Positions 1 through 12,969 are shown, numbered from the stretch's first letter. The stretch: DNA of 64,000 nt from Rotaria sp. Silwood1 (GCA_905250075.1 CAJNOP010000839.1:1-64000); one strand, 5' to 3'. A program made the numbers and translations. The notes: generated by a model from the sequence alone, not told the origin.

Positions 1-3000
1 TAATCAGATTAAAAAATTAACTTGGAGACAATGATCACAAAAGATCGATTAAATATGCCTCTTTTGGATTAAATTTTATAATATAATAAATTCGAATAGA
101 TTTTGATAGGCAACAAATATCGTCGATATGTATGATTGAAATAGATTAATAAGTAATAATGTACTCAAATAAATTAAATTAGACTTCCAGTTAGATTGAT
201 CTTCTTGTCAGTAAATTGATCTCATGTGTGGCAAACTTATAGATAATCGATTGATCGAAATATGAAAATTCGTAGAGAAAGATTAGATCTATTATCTGAA
301 AAAAAACGATACTGAAAAATGTATAAATGTAAAACAATATTGTTGGTATTTTAGTAATTTTGACTAAATAGTTTCATCTTATTTTTAAAAAACTAACAAT
401 TTAAAAAAAATATATTGTATATTTTTGCTTGCAAAGGTTTTTATACAATGTATCATTTTAGTCAAAACATATTTGTTATATTTTTAAAGTTCTCTACATC
501 AATAGTTTTATTTTATGAAACTTACTGTGTAGAATTTATCCTTTAATCAATCTATGTGCAGCTACTTACATTTAATCTTTCCACAGTTTTTTAAATTTTA
601 TTATAAATCATATGATGTTCATTTCAAAGTTCAATAGATAATATATGGTTAATAGAAAACTTTTCAAGTACAATAATATTCGGCAAGATTTAAGTATATA
701 TGAATGTAAATCATTCAATAATTTCAAAAAAAAAGATTGTTGACACATGGTAAAATTTTTGACAACAAACAATGTAAGAAAATGATTATTCTTAAGTCCA
801 AAAATAAGCTCAACACATCACTTATTTTCATTATTAATATTTATACAAAGCATGAATGTGATTAACTGATAAATCATTTCGATCTTTTGTTGAAAAATGT
901 TTGTTCAAGAAACGTAAAATGATCATAACATTGTACTAAATTTATGCATATTCAAGTATCTTTCTTTCAGATAATAGTTCAGATTGTTCTATACAAAATT
1001 ACATATTTCAGTCAAGATACTTTTTTTACCAGTTTTTTTGTATTCGGTATTAAGTTTATCCTACATATTTCTCAGATGACTCATCTGAGAAATGTGTAGG
1101 GTAGAGTCCATCGGATTCAAAGTTTCTGATCTGAATCTCGTCGAGTCCGAGTCTAATCCGAACGGCTCAACATTCAATCCCAAATTAATATAAAGTTGAA
1201 AAACTTGCTTTTATTTTTTATAATGACTTCTTCTATTGTTAACCTTTTTGGTCTTGTTTATTTTTAATTATGATTTCTAGACCTTCTATTTTAGATATTT
1301 AATTTTGTTAACAAAAAATAAATGTGTCCGGAGTGACTTCACAGAAAAACTCAATTGAAAAACATATCCATGTGATTATATGAATGTTTTTGTTTTGAAT
1401 TCTTTTTTTTTCCGACTATGCTCTTATTTAACTGTATGAAATTGCATGATACATCGTTTGTTTCTAATGTTTATTATATGTTTCATTCAACTAGAATAAT
1501 GTAAGCAATCAATTTTTGAATAAAATATTCATCAATATAAATTAGTTATAAGAACGTCTCAATATAGTAGTAGAAATCAAGATTACATGAACAAAATCAT
1601 TTTTATTATCGATATAGTGAAGGATAATCATCGATTATAGAAGGATGATTTATCACAAAAAAAACGTCAAAGTCATCGAGGAAAAAATCGACTATTTATC
1701 ATGTTTCAATTGATTAGTATCGTTTCAATATATCACGATTAATCTTCAATTTTTTTAACGATTCCAAGGACATGGGTAAACATATAAATACTTAGTATAG
1801 CGCGAAGATACATATGTCAATCAATATTCTTTCTTATCACTAACATCATTTCAATATTTAATACTATTAAAATAGGAAGCTTATAGATAAAAAAATCTAT
1901 GCAAAAAAAAAAAAAACTTTTCTGTATATTTTATTACACTCTATGATCTAAAAAATTATTGTAAACTACCCGGTAAAGATTAAAAGTTAGATTCTCATAG
2001 AAAAATAACCTCTTTATTATCAATAACAATCAAAATAAAGTACCATCTCTAATCAAAATCAAATCAATGGTGCTACGTACATATCTATATAGAACAAGAC
2101 AAAACTTGATTAGAGTGATATCGAACTCTCAATACAATTCAAATAATAGAACTTTCTTAAATATTTCTCAACAACAAGTATAAGTTGATTCTAATCAATA
2201 GTAAATAAATTCGATTAATGAATTCATAAGTGAATATGATAGTACTACAATAATAACATCAAATAATTTCATGGATGATATTGGACGAGCTATCAAATTT
2301 GTTTTCTGATCAAATGATAAAACAGTGTCAACTTAAAAATGTACATTTTGTAAATTATTACAATTATTAGATAGTGTTCTATTAAACAAACTAATGAAGA
2401 TTCATGTGAATCATTTTACTATAGAAAAAAATAAATAAAAATTATTTCTTAATTTTTATTATTATGTTTATTTTGAAGAGAATATTTAAAAGATGCTATG
2501 AAAGTTTGGCTTTTAGCTATACTTCGTTCTTTTAAAACTGATCATTAATATACATTAGTACTTATTTTTATTAATAAACTAAATATAACATTACTTAATT
2601 ATAATAGTCAAGCATTTGAGTATTACAGTGAATGAACAAATTATTTCTTCGTATGAATTAGATTTTACTAAAAACACTCAATAAAAAATAATTATTGAAT
2701 TCAAACCAATGTAATTCATGATTTTGAAGATATTTTCTTCTCGACAAAAACAAGTGTTTACAAACAGTAGTTGAAAGACTTCCATGTGTGTATGTCTAAA
2801 TGATTTTGTACTTGCATGTATCGCCACGTTTTGAGAAACTATATGTCAGACATCCTTAGTTGAACAACTCTGTCGCTAGGACGCTGACAGCCGCTTTGAT
2901 TCTTCTACTTGATTAAAACAAAAATAAAAATAGTCGTCGACTAAATCTTTTGAAATAAGTTTAGATTAAACATGTTTGAAAACTAATTCGAATTTGCTTG

Positions 3001-4320
3001 AAACTCATAAGAAAAGAACCGATCATATATTGGAAGGAGAGTCCTGCAAAACAGTATCATGAATAAATTTCTTATCTCTAAGTTTTGATTGTATCAATAT
3101 ATAGACTGAGAAATAGAACGGTTTTAGCCTTATGATGACTGCGAATCCATTAATCATATTTCTTTTTTCATGTCAGATACTTTTATTTTCTTGGAAATTT
3201 GATCGTTTTCTGGAGTGTAATGAATGGAATAGTATCTGGAACTTGAGTTTTCCTCCTTCTTTTGGAATCCATTTGCATAACACTCCTTTTGTGGGTCTCA
3301 AACATTTCTCTGTCCACTGCTTTTATATACTGAGTTATATCTGCATATGTTTTTCTGTGTGCTCCAGAAAAAGTTCAATACATTTTACAATTACAACGAG
3401 ACTTCCAGAATCTATCAGCATGTGACTACATATGTAGAAATAAATTTAAAAGCATTATTTTCTACATGACAAATTTTCAATGAACCAAATTAGCTAATCA
3501 ATTTTTTTCATTCGTAGCAATCGGGATATGAAATTCATGTATAAAATGTAGGATTGAATGTTGAATGGAGAATAATCTAATTGTTTTTTTATTTAATTCG
3601 TTTCGGCCTTCAATATATCTCTCCTTCGACATACATATATATCATATTACGTTTTGTTTGATTTTTTTAATATTCTCGAAATGTGTACAGTATTAGATCA
3701 TATTGTCTATTTCGATTGGTGTTAAGGCTAAGCTTTGTTTTCTTGTTCCTGATATACACAACAGTTTGTTTGCCATAAGTTACAATAGAACTGTCCAAAT
3801 CAAAATAAAAAGTTACGAAACCTTGTTATCCTCTTTATCCTCATCTCATCACCTAACTCTTGGTAGTTCTACTACGATTTTAGTCAACTAGTGGTATTTT
3901 ATACGACATGAGAACAATATCTAACATGCAAAGTTTTTAGCGTTAGTTCAGTTGAGATAAATCGTTTTAGTAATAACCAAGTATCAAAACTATCGACACT
4001 ATTCGATGATCGATGAAACTGATTTACTTCTTACATAGATCTATTTTGAGTGTGTCGTAGGCTTCATTCAGCCTTCATGTTTTTTTTCATATATGTATAC
4101 ATCTATATATTTTTTTTAAGAAAACGATTTATTTTCTTTTGATACTAGAGAAAATTTTCGATTTTAGTAGCGAATTCTTTAATTCTGTTCATGACTTTGT
4201 CGAGAGGATTATTTGACTACGCATTGTTTGATAGAAGCAATTCTTTTTGTACAGTTTACATAAAGTTTTAATCTTAAACAATCATACTTACAACTATTCA
4301 AAATTAGTGGCAGTGGTACT
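1..4320. other. AT-rich gene-free region
   Basis: I see no gene that can be supported. Short open stretches (for example around 3132-3425 and 3703-3891) lack codon structure, splice context or recognisable motifs. A stretch around 2190-2290 on the plus strand reads as about 33 plausible codons before a stop and may be a coding relic, but this is weak. A perfect-looking hairpin at 1060-1100 is listed separately. Confidence 0.6.
1060..1100. repeat. 20-bp palindrome (hairpin)
   Basis: Arms 1060-1079 and 1081-1100 are inverted repeats with one mismatch around a single central base. The sequence right after it (1103-1172) is unusually rich in CG dinucleotides and contains a segment resembling one near 40.95 kb (positions 1106-1140 against about 40946-40984), so the hairpin may be the edge or centre of a dispersed non-coding repeat. 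No target-site duplication could be fixed. Confidence 0.6.
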
Positions 4321-5076
4321 TTTTTTATGTGAATTAATAGTAGAAAGGACGCTATATTTTTCTGTGCTATGACATCATTCCTCAAGTAATATCATACTAA
4401 TAAAACTTCGATAACATCTATTTTTCTATCATATATGACGATTACGTTAATGCTTATTTATAAGACAGACTTACAATTTTTTGAATAACTTCTGATGGAA
4501 AAGAGATAGGGAGCGGTGACTTTCATCGGTCGACAGAAGAGATAAAGATGCGTCGCATAGTAAATTATATGATCTTTTTTTTATAAGGTTTTCGAATTGT
4601 TACGTGTGTTTTCAAGCTGCCAATGGAAGATCTATTAAATTGCACAATTTTCAGATGTTCAAAATTTATAGACATTCTTGTCGATGTTCTGAGTGATCTT
4701 TCTAACCATTTCTGTAAAGAAAAAACGTTTTCTTGTTATCTCATTTTTTTATTAAAAAGCCTTTTTTTTCCACACATAGGAAATTGATTAAACAACCTTT
4801 AAACCACATATTAGTAAAAGTATGATATACTATTCGATGTATCTTTGTTTCTTCTTTCGAACGATGAAAGCTGCAGTTCTCTGTCTTTATTCTATAAAAC
4901 ATTTTTTCAAAAAAATTTAATTCTCTCTTTGAAATAGACATTAAAAATAACCGTCCAGCATAATAAAAAAATAGGTGTTATCAAAATTTTATTAATATGA
5001 TATTACTTGAGAAATGATGTCATAGTACAGAAAAATAGAGCCTTGTTTTTACTATTAGTTCATAGAAAGAAAAAGT
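4321..5076. repeat. Foldback element 1 (long imperfect inverted repeat)
   Basis: The left arm (about 4321-4620) and the right arm (about 4780-5076) are reverse complements of one another at an estimated 70-80% identity by eye, around a loop of about 160 nt. The clearest match is the segment around 4365-4405 (CTATGACATCATTCCTCAAG and beyond), whose reverse complement recurs around 4990-5035 with few changes. A second is the stretch around 4518-4560, matched near 4805-4870. No transposase was found. The element may be a non-autonomous foldback transposon or an old inverted duplication. It ends about 150 nt before the left segmental duplication copy starts. Confidence 0.7.
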
Positions 5077-5499
5077 TTCTTCAAGATTTTGATCAGAAAT
5101 TTAAGTAACATTGCACTAGTTTTGTATAGTCCTAAGTGGATCGCTGATGAATATCGAAAATGAAAAAAAAAGCAAACATTCTTATGTGTCTCTCTAAAAT
5201 ATAGTGCTATTTTCAAAGGAATGAGAGAAATATTTAACGAAGTTTTGTAAGTTGTTTAATTAGAAAAAAAAATGACTTGAGTCAAAACGTTTTGTTGAGT
5301 GTTTCTAATTAATTGAAGTTCAACTTTATGAGTATCTTTTTATAGTTAGAATATTTCAGTCTTTTACATCATTTACAATACAATCAAACTCTTTCATTTT
5401 TTCTTATTCCTTGATTTTCTGTATTATTTGCTCATAAATAAATTTAATCACACAATTTTTTTGTACTATATTTACTTTTTGAAGTAGTGGTATTTTACT

Positions 5500-6390
5500 T
5501 TCAAGTAAATGTGATCTAAATATCATTGATCCATGTAAAAAAGATCTTGTTAATATAGCTAGTAATTTAATCAATTAACAATATTTTATTATAACAACTT
5601 ATGCTCAGGATATTCATCGTTTAAGTATTTTCGCACAGTTTGATAAAACATCTTCTCTTAATCAACAATCCAATAAAATATTAAATTAAAATGAGATTTG
5701 TTTTTTTTTTTTTTTGTTTTTCATTAATTATCTTTATTTTATAGAGTTTAGAGGTCTCAAAGGACTGAAGTCAACTCCTTCTAATTTCTTGAAACACGAA
5801 CTATTAAATTATCAGATATATACAAAAACTCTCCATTCTATGTAGAGAAATCTCCGTTGGTTCGTTTCAGGGATTAATGACTTTAGTATATTTTGCATAA
5901 TATAATTTTGTTGAAGTTTTGAAATAAGTGGTGTCATTAATTTTAACGAATTACTAGTAAAAATCTCTCAAAACATATTTAAGACTTTCATATTTATCTG
6001 ATAATATATTGGCAACCGAACCAAAATCATGGTTTTGATTTCATGCAATATTTGAAACCGATGAATTTTATTCATATGCCAACATTTATATTTAAGTATT
6101 AATTAAGTTCGTTTATATCAAATAATCATACATTAATTGATTATGAATTACAACATATGTTTAATCATAATCAAATATGTTTATTTCATTCTGATTTCAG
6201 TATTATGTTAATGCTTACATATGATTGCCATATACTAATTGAACAAAAGTTTGATGAAAATGATTTTAGAATGATTATCAATACCAAAAAGTCTTTTAAA
6301 ACAACTTTTTTATTCAAGATTTATTTCTAAATAATATACGTTTATTTATTGATAAAAATATTTTAGAAATTGAATTCATATGACATTCAT
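5500..6390 (+). pseudogene. Decayed coding relic in copy A
   Basis: Plus-strand pieces read like protein and are shared at protein level with the second copy. The first, at about 5503-5570, reads S-S-K-C-D-L-N-I-I-D and continues to a stop. The second, at about 6308-6375, contains F-I-Q-D-L, then I-R-L-F-I-D-K-N-I-L-E. The matching pieces in copy B are near 12975 and 13498. Stops and indels interrupt both copies at different places, and the spacing between pieces differs (about 805 and 523 nt). I do not recognise the family. Chance open frames in AT-rich DNA cannot be excluded, but parallel conservation argues for an inactivated ancestral gene. Confidence 0.4.
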
Positions 6391-7405
6391 TGACTTATAT
6401 AATTAACTGTACTTTCACCAAAGTGGATCGATCAACATTAATTGTCAATATCAAATTTAACACATATTATGGAAATATCTACAGGCTCTATTTTTAAAAT
6501 AAAACCAGGAAAAGTTTAGAAAAAAACGTTCTTATCTGTATATAGGTTTTTTTCCCCATATTATTTATATGTACATTCACCAAATATAATCCAATGTAAA
6601 TATATATGATGACTATTATACTACAGGCTTCTGTTCTCAATGATACGCAACGTGTTCTTTTTTTCTTTCAAGTTAAAAAAAAAACAGATTATGTAGTATT
6701 ACGCTTCATTACACATGCTGTTTATAATCCATATTGATCACTCTATTGTAGACACATGCAGGCTCTCCAACACTATTACTATTAGAAATAAATCTCTTGA
6801 GAGCAGACACATTGAAAAGTCTCATGTGTTTTGATTATCGATAGATGATCGTGTAGAACCTTGACGTTATGTTTTTCAACTCTCCTGTTCTTTAAGTCAG
6901 CCTTGAAGTTGAACAACCAATGCATTTCATTTTAGTTTCTTCAATTCAAAAATATTATATTATTATACTGAAAACATTTTCATACTGAATAATCTCTCAG
7001 TTAATAATATATATAGGCATTCAACATTTTAACTTCGCATGTTGACACTAACAAGCTTCTCTCTTTCAATCATTATCGACTTGTTGAATAGAGCAAATAA
7101 ACATGTTTTTTATAGTTCGTCAACTTTTATAAAATATTTTAAAAAAATCAAAAGGCAAAAACTACATGATGAATATCGAAGTAAAAAATAAAAAAAGGAT
7201 ACAATACGATGATTCAAAGCAGAATAAGCATTTAAAAAGAAATCAAATCAAAAAAATAATTATCTAGATTTCACCAAATACAAAAATATTTCTTTCACGG
7301 TAGAACCAATGTAGTTTTTGATCTTTCATTTTAATTATCTATACTGAATTTCTAATAGAAAATTGACGAGCTGTATGTTTGATATGATGATTTATTGCTA
7401 ATTGT

Positions 7406-9200
7406 TTAAAGATTTTGGGCTAGAAATAGATGAAAGTAATTTTTTAATTATGATATCTATAAAATGAAAAAATTTCAGTCGAACAAATACTTACCAAGAA
7501 GGTTGCGAAATTCGTCGCGGTCAAGGGTGCCATTGAAATTGGTATCAGCATTAAGGAAAGCAGCATCAGTGCCACTAACAACAGCAGATTGTCCCAATAA
7601 TCCACCATAACCAACACCATAGCCAGCACCAACACCATAGCCAGCTCCAAGACCACCAGCAACAAGACCACCTTCCCAGCCACTAGCACCACCTGCTACA
7701 AGGCCTGATGATTCCCATGATGCTGAACTGAGTCCACCACCAAGAGCAAGACCACTATCAACAACTTCAGCACCTCCAGCAACAAGACCAGCACCACCTA
7801 CTACGCCTGATGAGACACCGAGTGATTCTTGACCTACTGCAACACCACTATAACCAACAAAACCAGGGGCTGTCTATAAAAAGAAAAAGATGGTTATTTG
7901 AGAGAAAAAAACAAAAATATTATGATAAACATACGATATCTTCAACAACACCAGCAGCACGAGCTTGTGCAAGAAGTGAAGCAGCGTCAAGAAGATGAGC
8001 ACCATATGTTTGAACATAAAGAGCTGGGTTAGCTGCAACAACACCAAGGCGGTGGAATTGACGAACAATGCGAGCTGGAGCTTGTTCATATTGAATGATA
8101 ACATTGCGTGGAGCTGGGTATGGGAGTGGAGCAGCAGCACGTTGGACAAGGGTACGTCGTTTAGCTTGAGGTCCATATGGAACCCAACGTTCGATGACGA
8201 TGTCACCTAAAATGAATGATTGGGATGATAGAAACATTAGGAAAAAAAAGTAAAGAAACTACTAACGTGGACGTGGTGGAGCAGCTGGAAGACGTTCGAT
8301 GATGACTGATCGTGGTGGAACTGGGATACCAGGTAAACGACGAACGACAGTTTGAGATGCAATAACTGGTGGTGGTACTGGTGGTCGTTCACGAAGAACA
8401 AGTGGGGGTGGTGTTGGAAGAGGTGGAGCTACTTGACGAAGACGAAGTGGTGGTGGAAGAGGTGGTTGAGGTGGTCGCACTTCTTTGATGATGAGTGGCT
8501 GAAAGAAAAAAACAGAAGACAATTAGATATTATGATATAGATCATGAAAAATGATAAAAAATCACTTACGCCTGGAGCTGGAACTGGTGGTGGTTGAAGG
8601 AAGCGAACTCGGATGTTTTGTGTGTATGTTTGAACACCAGTTGGATTTGGACGACGAATGATTTGTGGGTTAGGATCTTGGTAGATACCTTGAGCATCAG
8701 CAGCATATTGAACTTGAGTGGTTGCTAATGCTGCTGAATCGACAGCTGCTCCACCAGCAACAAGAGTAGCATCATTAACAAGTCCAGTACTGCCTGCAAC
8801 TGATTCGTAACTAGTGACACCACCAGCAAGGCCACCACCAACAAGACCACCACCAACAACGTATGATGCATCGTAAGCACCACCAAGAGCAGCACCTGAT
8901 GCTGCTGATTCAAAAGCTGATGATTCACTCCAACCAGCACCACCACCCAAACCAACACTAGTGCTCCAGCCAGCACCAGCACCGTAACCAGCACCTAATG
9001 CTGCAGCGTCCCATGATGAACCAGTGACGGCACCAGCACCGAGATTTTGACCTAGAAAAACCAATAATTATGATTAGTAAATACATTCACAATAATTAAA
9101 CAAATATTAACTTACCAAGGAAGCTACGGAATTCACCGAGATCAACACGGCCATCTTTGTTAACGTCGACTTGGTTGAAGACAGCGTCAGCAGCAGACAT
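7406..9200 (-). CDS. EF-hand, Gly-rich, Pro/Arg-strap structural protein (paralogue A)
   Basis: Six exons (9116-9200, 8570-9051, 8267-8498, 7935-8206, 7495-7873, 7406-7419) join to 1464 nt, 487 residues. A canonical EF-hand loop lies at residues 12-23 (D-V-N-K-D-G, ending E) and a second near the C-terminus (D-T-N-F-N-G, ending D-E). Between them come a Gly/Ala/Ser-rich region, then short beta-like strings broken by prolines (QIIRRP, RVRFLQPPP, LVLRERPP, SVIIERLP, DIVIERWVPYGP, NVIIQYEQAP), then a second Gly/Val-rich region. No signal peptide or membrane segment is seen. The hydrophobic-charged-proline strings loosely resemble alveolin/articulin cortical proteins; that likeness and a Ca2+-responsive structural role are inference. 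The final exon adds only A-Q-N-L before the stop, much shorter than in paralogue B. The start is the only Met before the EF-hand, about 80 nt below a TATA box. Confidence 0.85.
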
Positions 9201-9266
9201 GATCGTGAGTGTAGTGTTAATATGAATAGAGTACTTACTGGTAAAAGTGATAAGTGAAGAAAACCT

Positions 9267-9322
9267 GCTGGGGGATCAATGTATATATAGGCCCAGTCGA
9301 TCATGCATGGATAGAGATGAAA
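9267..9322 (-). promoter_or_regulatory. Conserved core promoter with TATA box, paralogue A
   Basis: The minus-strand TATA sequence CTATATATAC (9281-9290) lies about 80 nt upstream of the start codon. A block of about 55 nt around it, including GGCCCAGTCGATCATGCATG read on the plus strand, is almost unchanged at 16683-16741 above paralogue B, although nearby non-coding DNA has diverged. This selective conservation supports a shared, active core promoter. Confidence 0.75.
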
Positions 9323-9505
9323 CAGGTAGGGGTAAGAGAGAAATGATGGTTTATTTTCGCTCGAGCGCTTTTTGAGCTTGCTTGTCAAGGTCGATTTTTT
9401 GTACATCAAACAATGGTTAGCTCACGAAAAAAAAGCGATAAGCAAAAAGAAAGAGATAACGTTGGCGAAAAAAAAAGAATCGAACGATACATTGTGAATA
9501 CCCAA

Positions 9506-9562
9506 CCACAAGCCTTCAATTATTATTGTCATAACGAAAATAGACAGATTGATGGCTTGTGG
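9506..9562. promoter_or_regulatory. Conserved distal inverted repeat upstream of paralogue A
   Basis: CCACAAGCC at 9506-9514 is mirrored by GGCTTGTGG at 9554-9562, a perfect 9-bp inverted repeat with a 39-nt spacer. The same pair occurs at 16931-16939 and 16979-16987 above paralogue B. It lies about 310 nt upstream of the start codon. It could be a two-site binding element for a dimeric factor; function is inferred only from conservation between the copies. Confidence 0.5.
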
Positions 9563-11149
9563 TCGTTACAGAGGAGGACAGGGATCAATTTTTTTTTTTC
9601 GTTGCCCATGATTGCCGACATAATTGTGGACGAGTATCTATAAGTATATTTTTATCATCAGATTATTTTCGACAAAACAGCACAACATGATAATACGTCA
9701 ACCATAGGCTATAACAGGCACATATTTTTTTCTCGTCAATTGAATATTGAAAATTTTCCTACGTGGACCCTCTCCTATGACACATCAAAATTTTTTCTTT
9801 GTTTTGAGCCAATCATTCGTCTAAATATAGAAATGATGACACTAGTTATGAATATCAGATTTATTTTCATCTAAATCGTTTGAATGAATGGGAAGAGTAA
9901 ATTTCGAAACAATTCTTCCATAGATGATTAAGTACGCTTTTCTTTGATTTGAATCGGTTGTCAGTATTACATAATGTTATCAAACTTTGAAAACAAATTT
10001 CAGATAGGTGATCAGATCTTCTTTGTCGAAATATTCAGAAATAAAAGCTTTTTTAATATGGGAAACAGTTTATTGAACTGGATTAGGAGCTAAAACTCTG
10101 GTCAACTGATGTATGTGGCTGCTTCTGAAGTTATATTACTTGTCATTTCGTTCAGTGGCTCTCTAAAAGTTAAATAGAGAGATCCAATTCTTAATTTTTT
10201 ATATAAATATGAACTTGAATAAGAAAAAAAAGCCTGTTCTTTTATATTAAAATTATCATTGAGTAGTGAATAGTTTTATTTTTGCTGATTATGATTTCAC
10301 AGCTCTGATATGCTGTACATTCTTCTTTACGTTCAACTAATACCATTAATGTTTCATTTAATACGGAACACTCAAATATCTATATTCAAGATTTGTTAGG
10401 CGTTAGATATCCTATGAACATTGATAAGAAAAGCTGAAAATCTTTTTATTATAAGAGCTAATGATATTAAGCAACAGTATGCATGGTGAGACCATTTCTT
10501 TCATAACAGTTTCGTTTTTTCAAAAAAGAACCATATGATGATAATAAATCAATTATATTTCGACATAATTATATGTATTGTTTTGTCCTCAAATACATCG
10601 AATAATATACATAAAACATTGTTTGTGTCTATTAAACATAAAGGACGATGCACAATATGCGAAAATGATGAAAAGGTTTTCAAAAATGTTGGCCATAATT
10701 TAGTCGAAAATGAAAATATCAAAGAAGATATCGAAGTTGACTAATATTAAAAAGATTTTTAAAAAATTTGAACAAAAACTAGGCATTTTTATTTTTTGGT
10801 ATGATGTTAATACTTTAACAAATATCATATGTAAGTCAATAAATACATAGAGAAAAACAATTATTTTTTTGTTACATAACCAGAAATGATACAGCATCTA
10901 AACATTCTGTAATGAGAAGAGCAAAAATAAACTAGATGCATCACTTATTTTTTCGACATTTTAAATTATCACCAAACTACAGTATCCCATCAAAAAAAAA
11001 ATACGACTTCTCACAACTAAATAGTAATCTTTACTGCAACTGAATAAGCTTCTTCTTTTTTTTCGTCTTCAAGGACATATTTGAATAGAATATGAAAAAT
11101 TAGATCTAATTATAACCTCTTTAGAATGTAATTGGATGACATGGCGAGG
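9563..11149. other. Gene-free spacer between duplicated copies
   Basis: No supportable gene. Open stretches of 65-76 codons around 9413-9643 and 10535-10897 lack splice or domain context; the first overlaps the conserved upstream region of the EF-hand gene. Confidence 0.6.
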
Positions 11150-12520
11150 TTATGTAAGGTATGCATAATGCAAAAATCGAATGATTCTTTTGCTCTTACC
11201 TTTATGTATCCTTCAATAGAATACGAAAAGTTAGTCAGAAGCATATTATTGTGAAATCGATTGGTTTACCTTTTAAGGAAAGCAAAAAAAAAAACAAAAG
11301 AATAAGACAGTATCAATAACAGCTAAAAAAAAAAGAAATTTTCATCAGAAATTTTCGGTTTTTTTTTACTTAAATTTCAGTAAATTTTTACAAGAACATA
11401 TTTCTAATTTAATATAAAAAAATTTTTATTTGATTGGATCACAATGCAAGTGTTGTCAAACATGGATTTATCAAATAAGACTAATCAAACACATTTTATC
11501 TAGTAATCATAGACACTTTTGTAAACCTTTTATTCAGTATTCTTTTTATTATGAGAATGAACCAAATATCATATCTCATTAATATCACGAGATATTAGCC
11601 TTCAAATGTACTCTACTAGTTTTTCTAGGTATTGTTGGATCAAGTGGTTTCGATTTCTTCTTTACTGTAATGCTGAGACCATTGAAAAAAAAAATGCACA
11701 TATTCACTTAGTTGTACGTTATTTTTTTTTTTTTTTTTGTTAATATGAAAAAGCAGAAAAAATAGTCGGATTTATTTGTTTTATTAAAGAGAAAACTCTT
11801 ATGATATGATATCTGTATCCCTCTACATATATAATTTTTTGAAAATTTGTTCTGTAATCCTTTACAAGAATAATATTGATTGAAATCGTTTGTAATTAAG
11901 AGGTATATTATTAATTGTAGTTGTTGATGCTAATTCCGAATAATCATTTTTTACTACAAAAAAAAAATTTAATTAAGTAAATATGTGTATAATTTTTTCA
12001 GGATTTCAGCGTATAAGTAGGAAAAACAATATATAGAGAAACTAATAGAGTACTCGAGAAGGCTAATATCTCGTGATACTAATGAGATATGACACTTAGT
12101 TTTATTTGTGAATACAAAATACCTAGAAAGATTTACAAAATTATTTATAAATAACCGAAAAAAAAAAACGTGTTTGGGTAGTCTTATTCGATAGACTCAC
12201 GTTGGACAATATTTTCATTTTGATCTCATTCAAATAATATTTTTAACACTGCATTAGAAAAAAATATCCTTGTGAAAAATCACTGAGATCTACGAAACAA
12301 AAAAATTTAAATATTTCTGATGAAAATTTGTTTACTTTCGCTGTTTTTTCACACTTTCCTAAACTTTGGTTTTTGTTTTCTTTTTTTTTTCTTTAACATG
12401 AACAAGTCGATTTTAAAATAAAATATTTCTAATCAACTGTTTGTCTTCTATTGAATGATATATGATGGATTGAGAAAAAAAAAATTATTCGATTTTTGCA
12501 GCATGCGCACCTTAACTGCA
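11150..12520. repeat. Foldback element 2 (arms of about 490 bp)
   Basis: The left arm (about 11150-11640) and right arm (about 12030-12520) are imperfect reverse complements around a loop of about 390 nt. The best stretch is 11570-11635 (TATCTCATTAATATCACGAG and on), mirrored at 12037-12095 with few differences. Further out, 11455-11500 matches the complement of about 12175-12230 (both contain AATAAGACT and CAAACAC), and near the outer tips 11160-11195 matches the complement of 12485-12515. No open reading frame for a transposase is seen. The element ends about 110 nt before segmental copy B begins. Confidence 0.75.
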
Positions 12521-12969
12521 AAAGGAACTGCATAGGCATCAATTGACAAAAAGATTTTCACTGGTAATCTAATGCTATTTGCTATTCCTTCATTGAAATT
12601 GTATAGACGAAAATTATGTGTTCATATGAATGATGGAAATATTTAGAAAAATTTGGTAATTTATTTAACTAGAAAAACTATGATTAGATTGAAGATGATT
12701 TTGTTCAGTTTTACTAATTAATAAAAGTTCATCATTTTGACTCTTTTTCAAGTCCAGGTCATTCTACTTGATTTATACGATCTACACTTAATAATATTTA
12801 TAAATTAGTTGTTCTTTGGTTTTTATATCATTTACAATACAATCAAATTCTTTTATCTTATCTTAATCTTTGGTATCTTGTATTACTTGTACATCAATAC
12901 AAAATTGAAACAACAAATTCAACCATAAAACTTTTTTTGTACTATATTTATTTGCTTAAATAGTACTAT

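Larger units (their letters stand above)
5221..9562. repeat. Segmental tandem duplication, copy A
   Basis: This stretch is homologous, in the same order and orientation, to 12631-16987. The period is about 7.41 kb: both the left edges and the two start codons (9200 and 16618) are offset by nearly the same amount. Shared landmarks are a non-coding start near 5223, coding-relic pieces at about 5503 and 6308, the block around 6480-6570, the 3' flank of the EF-hand gene near 7080-7170, the whole gene, its TATA region, and a distal inverted repeat. Non-coding parts have drifted clearly while exons are well kept, so the duplication is old. Confidence 0.8.

Noticed and set aside
3132..3425. 97-codon plus-strand frame
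   Set aside because: Hydrophobic and Phe/Ser-rich peptide from T-rich DNA with no domain and no neighbours; likely chance.
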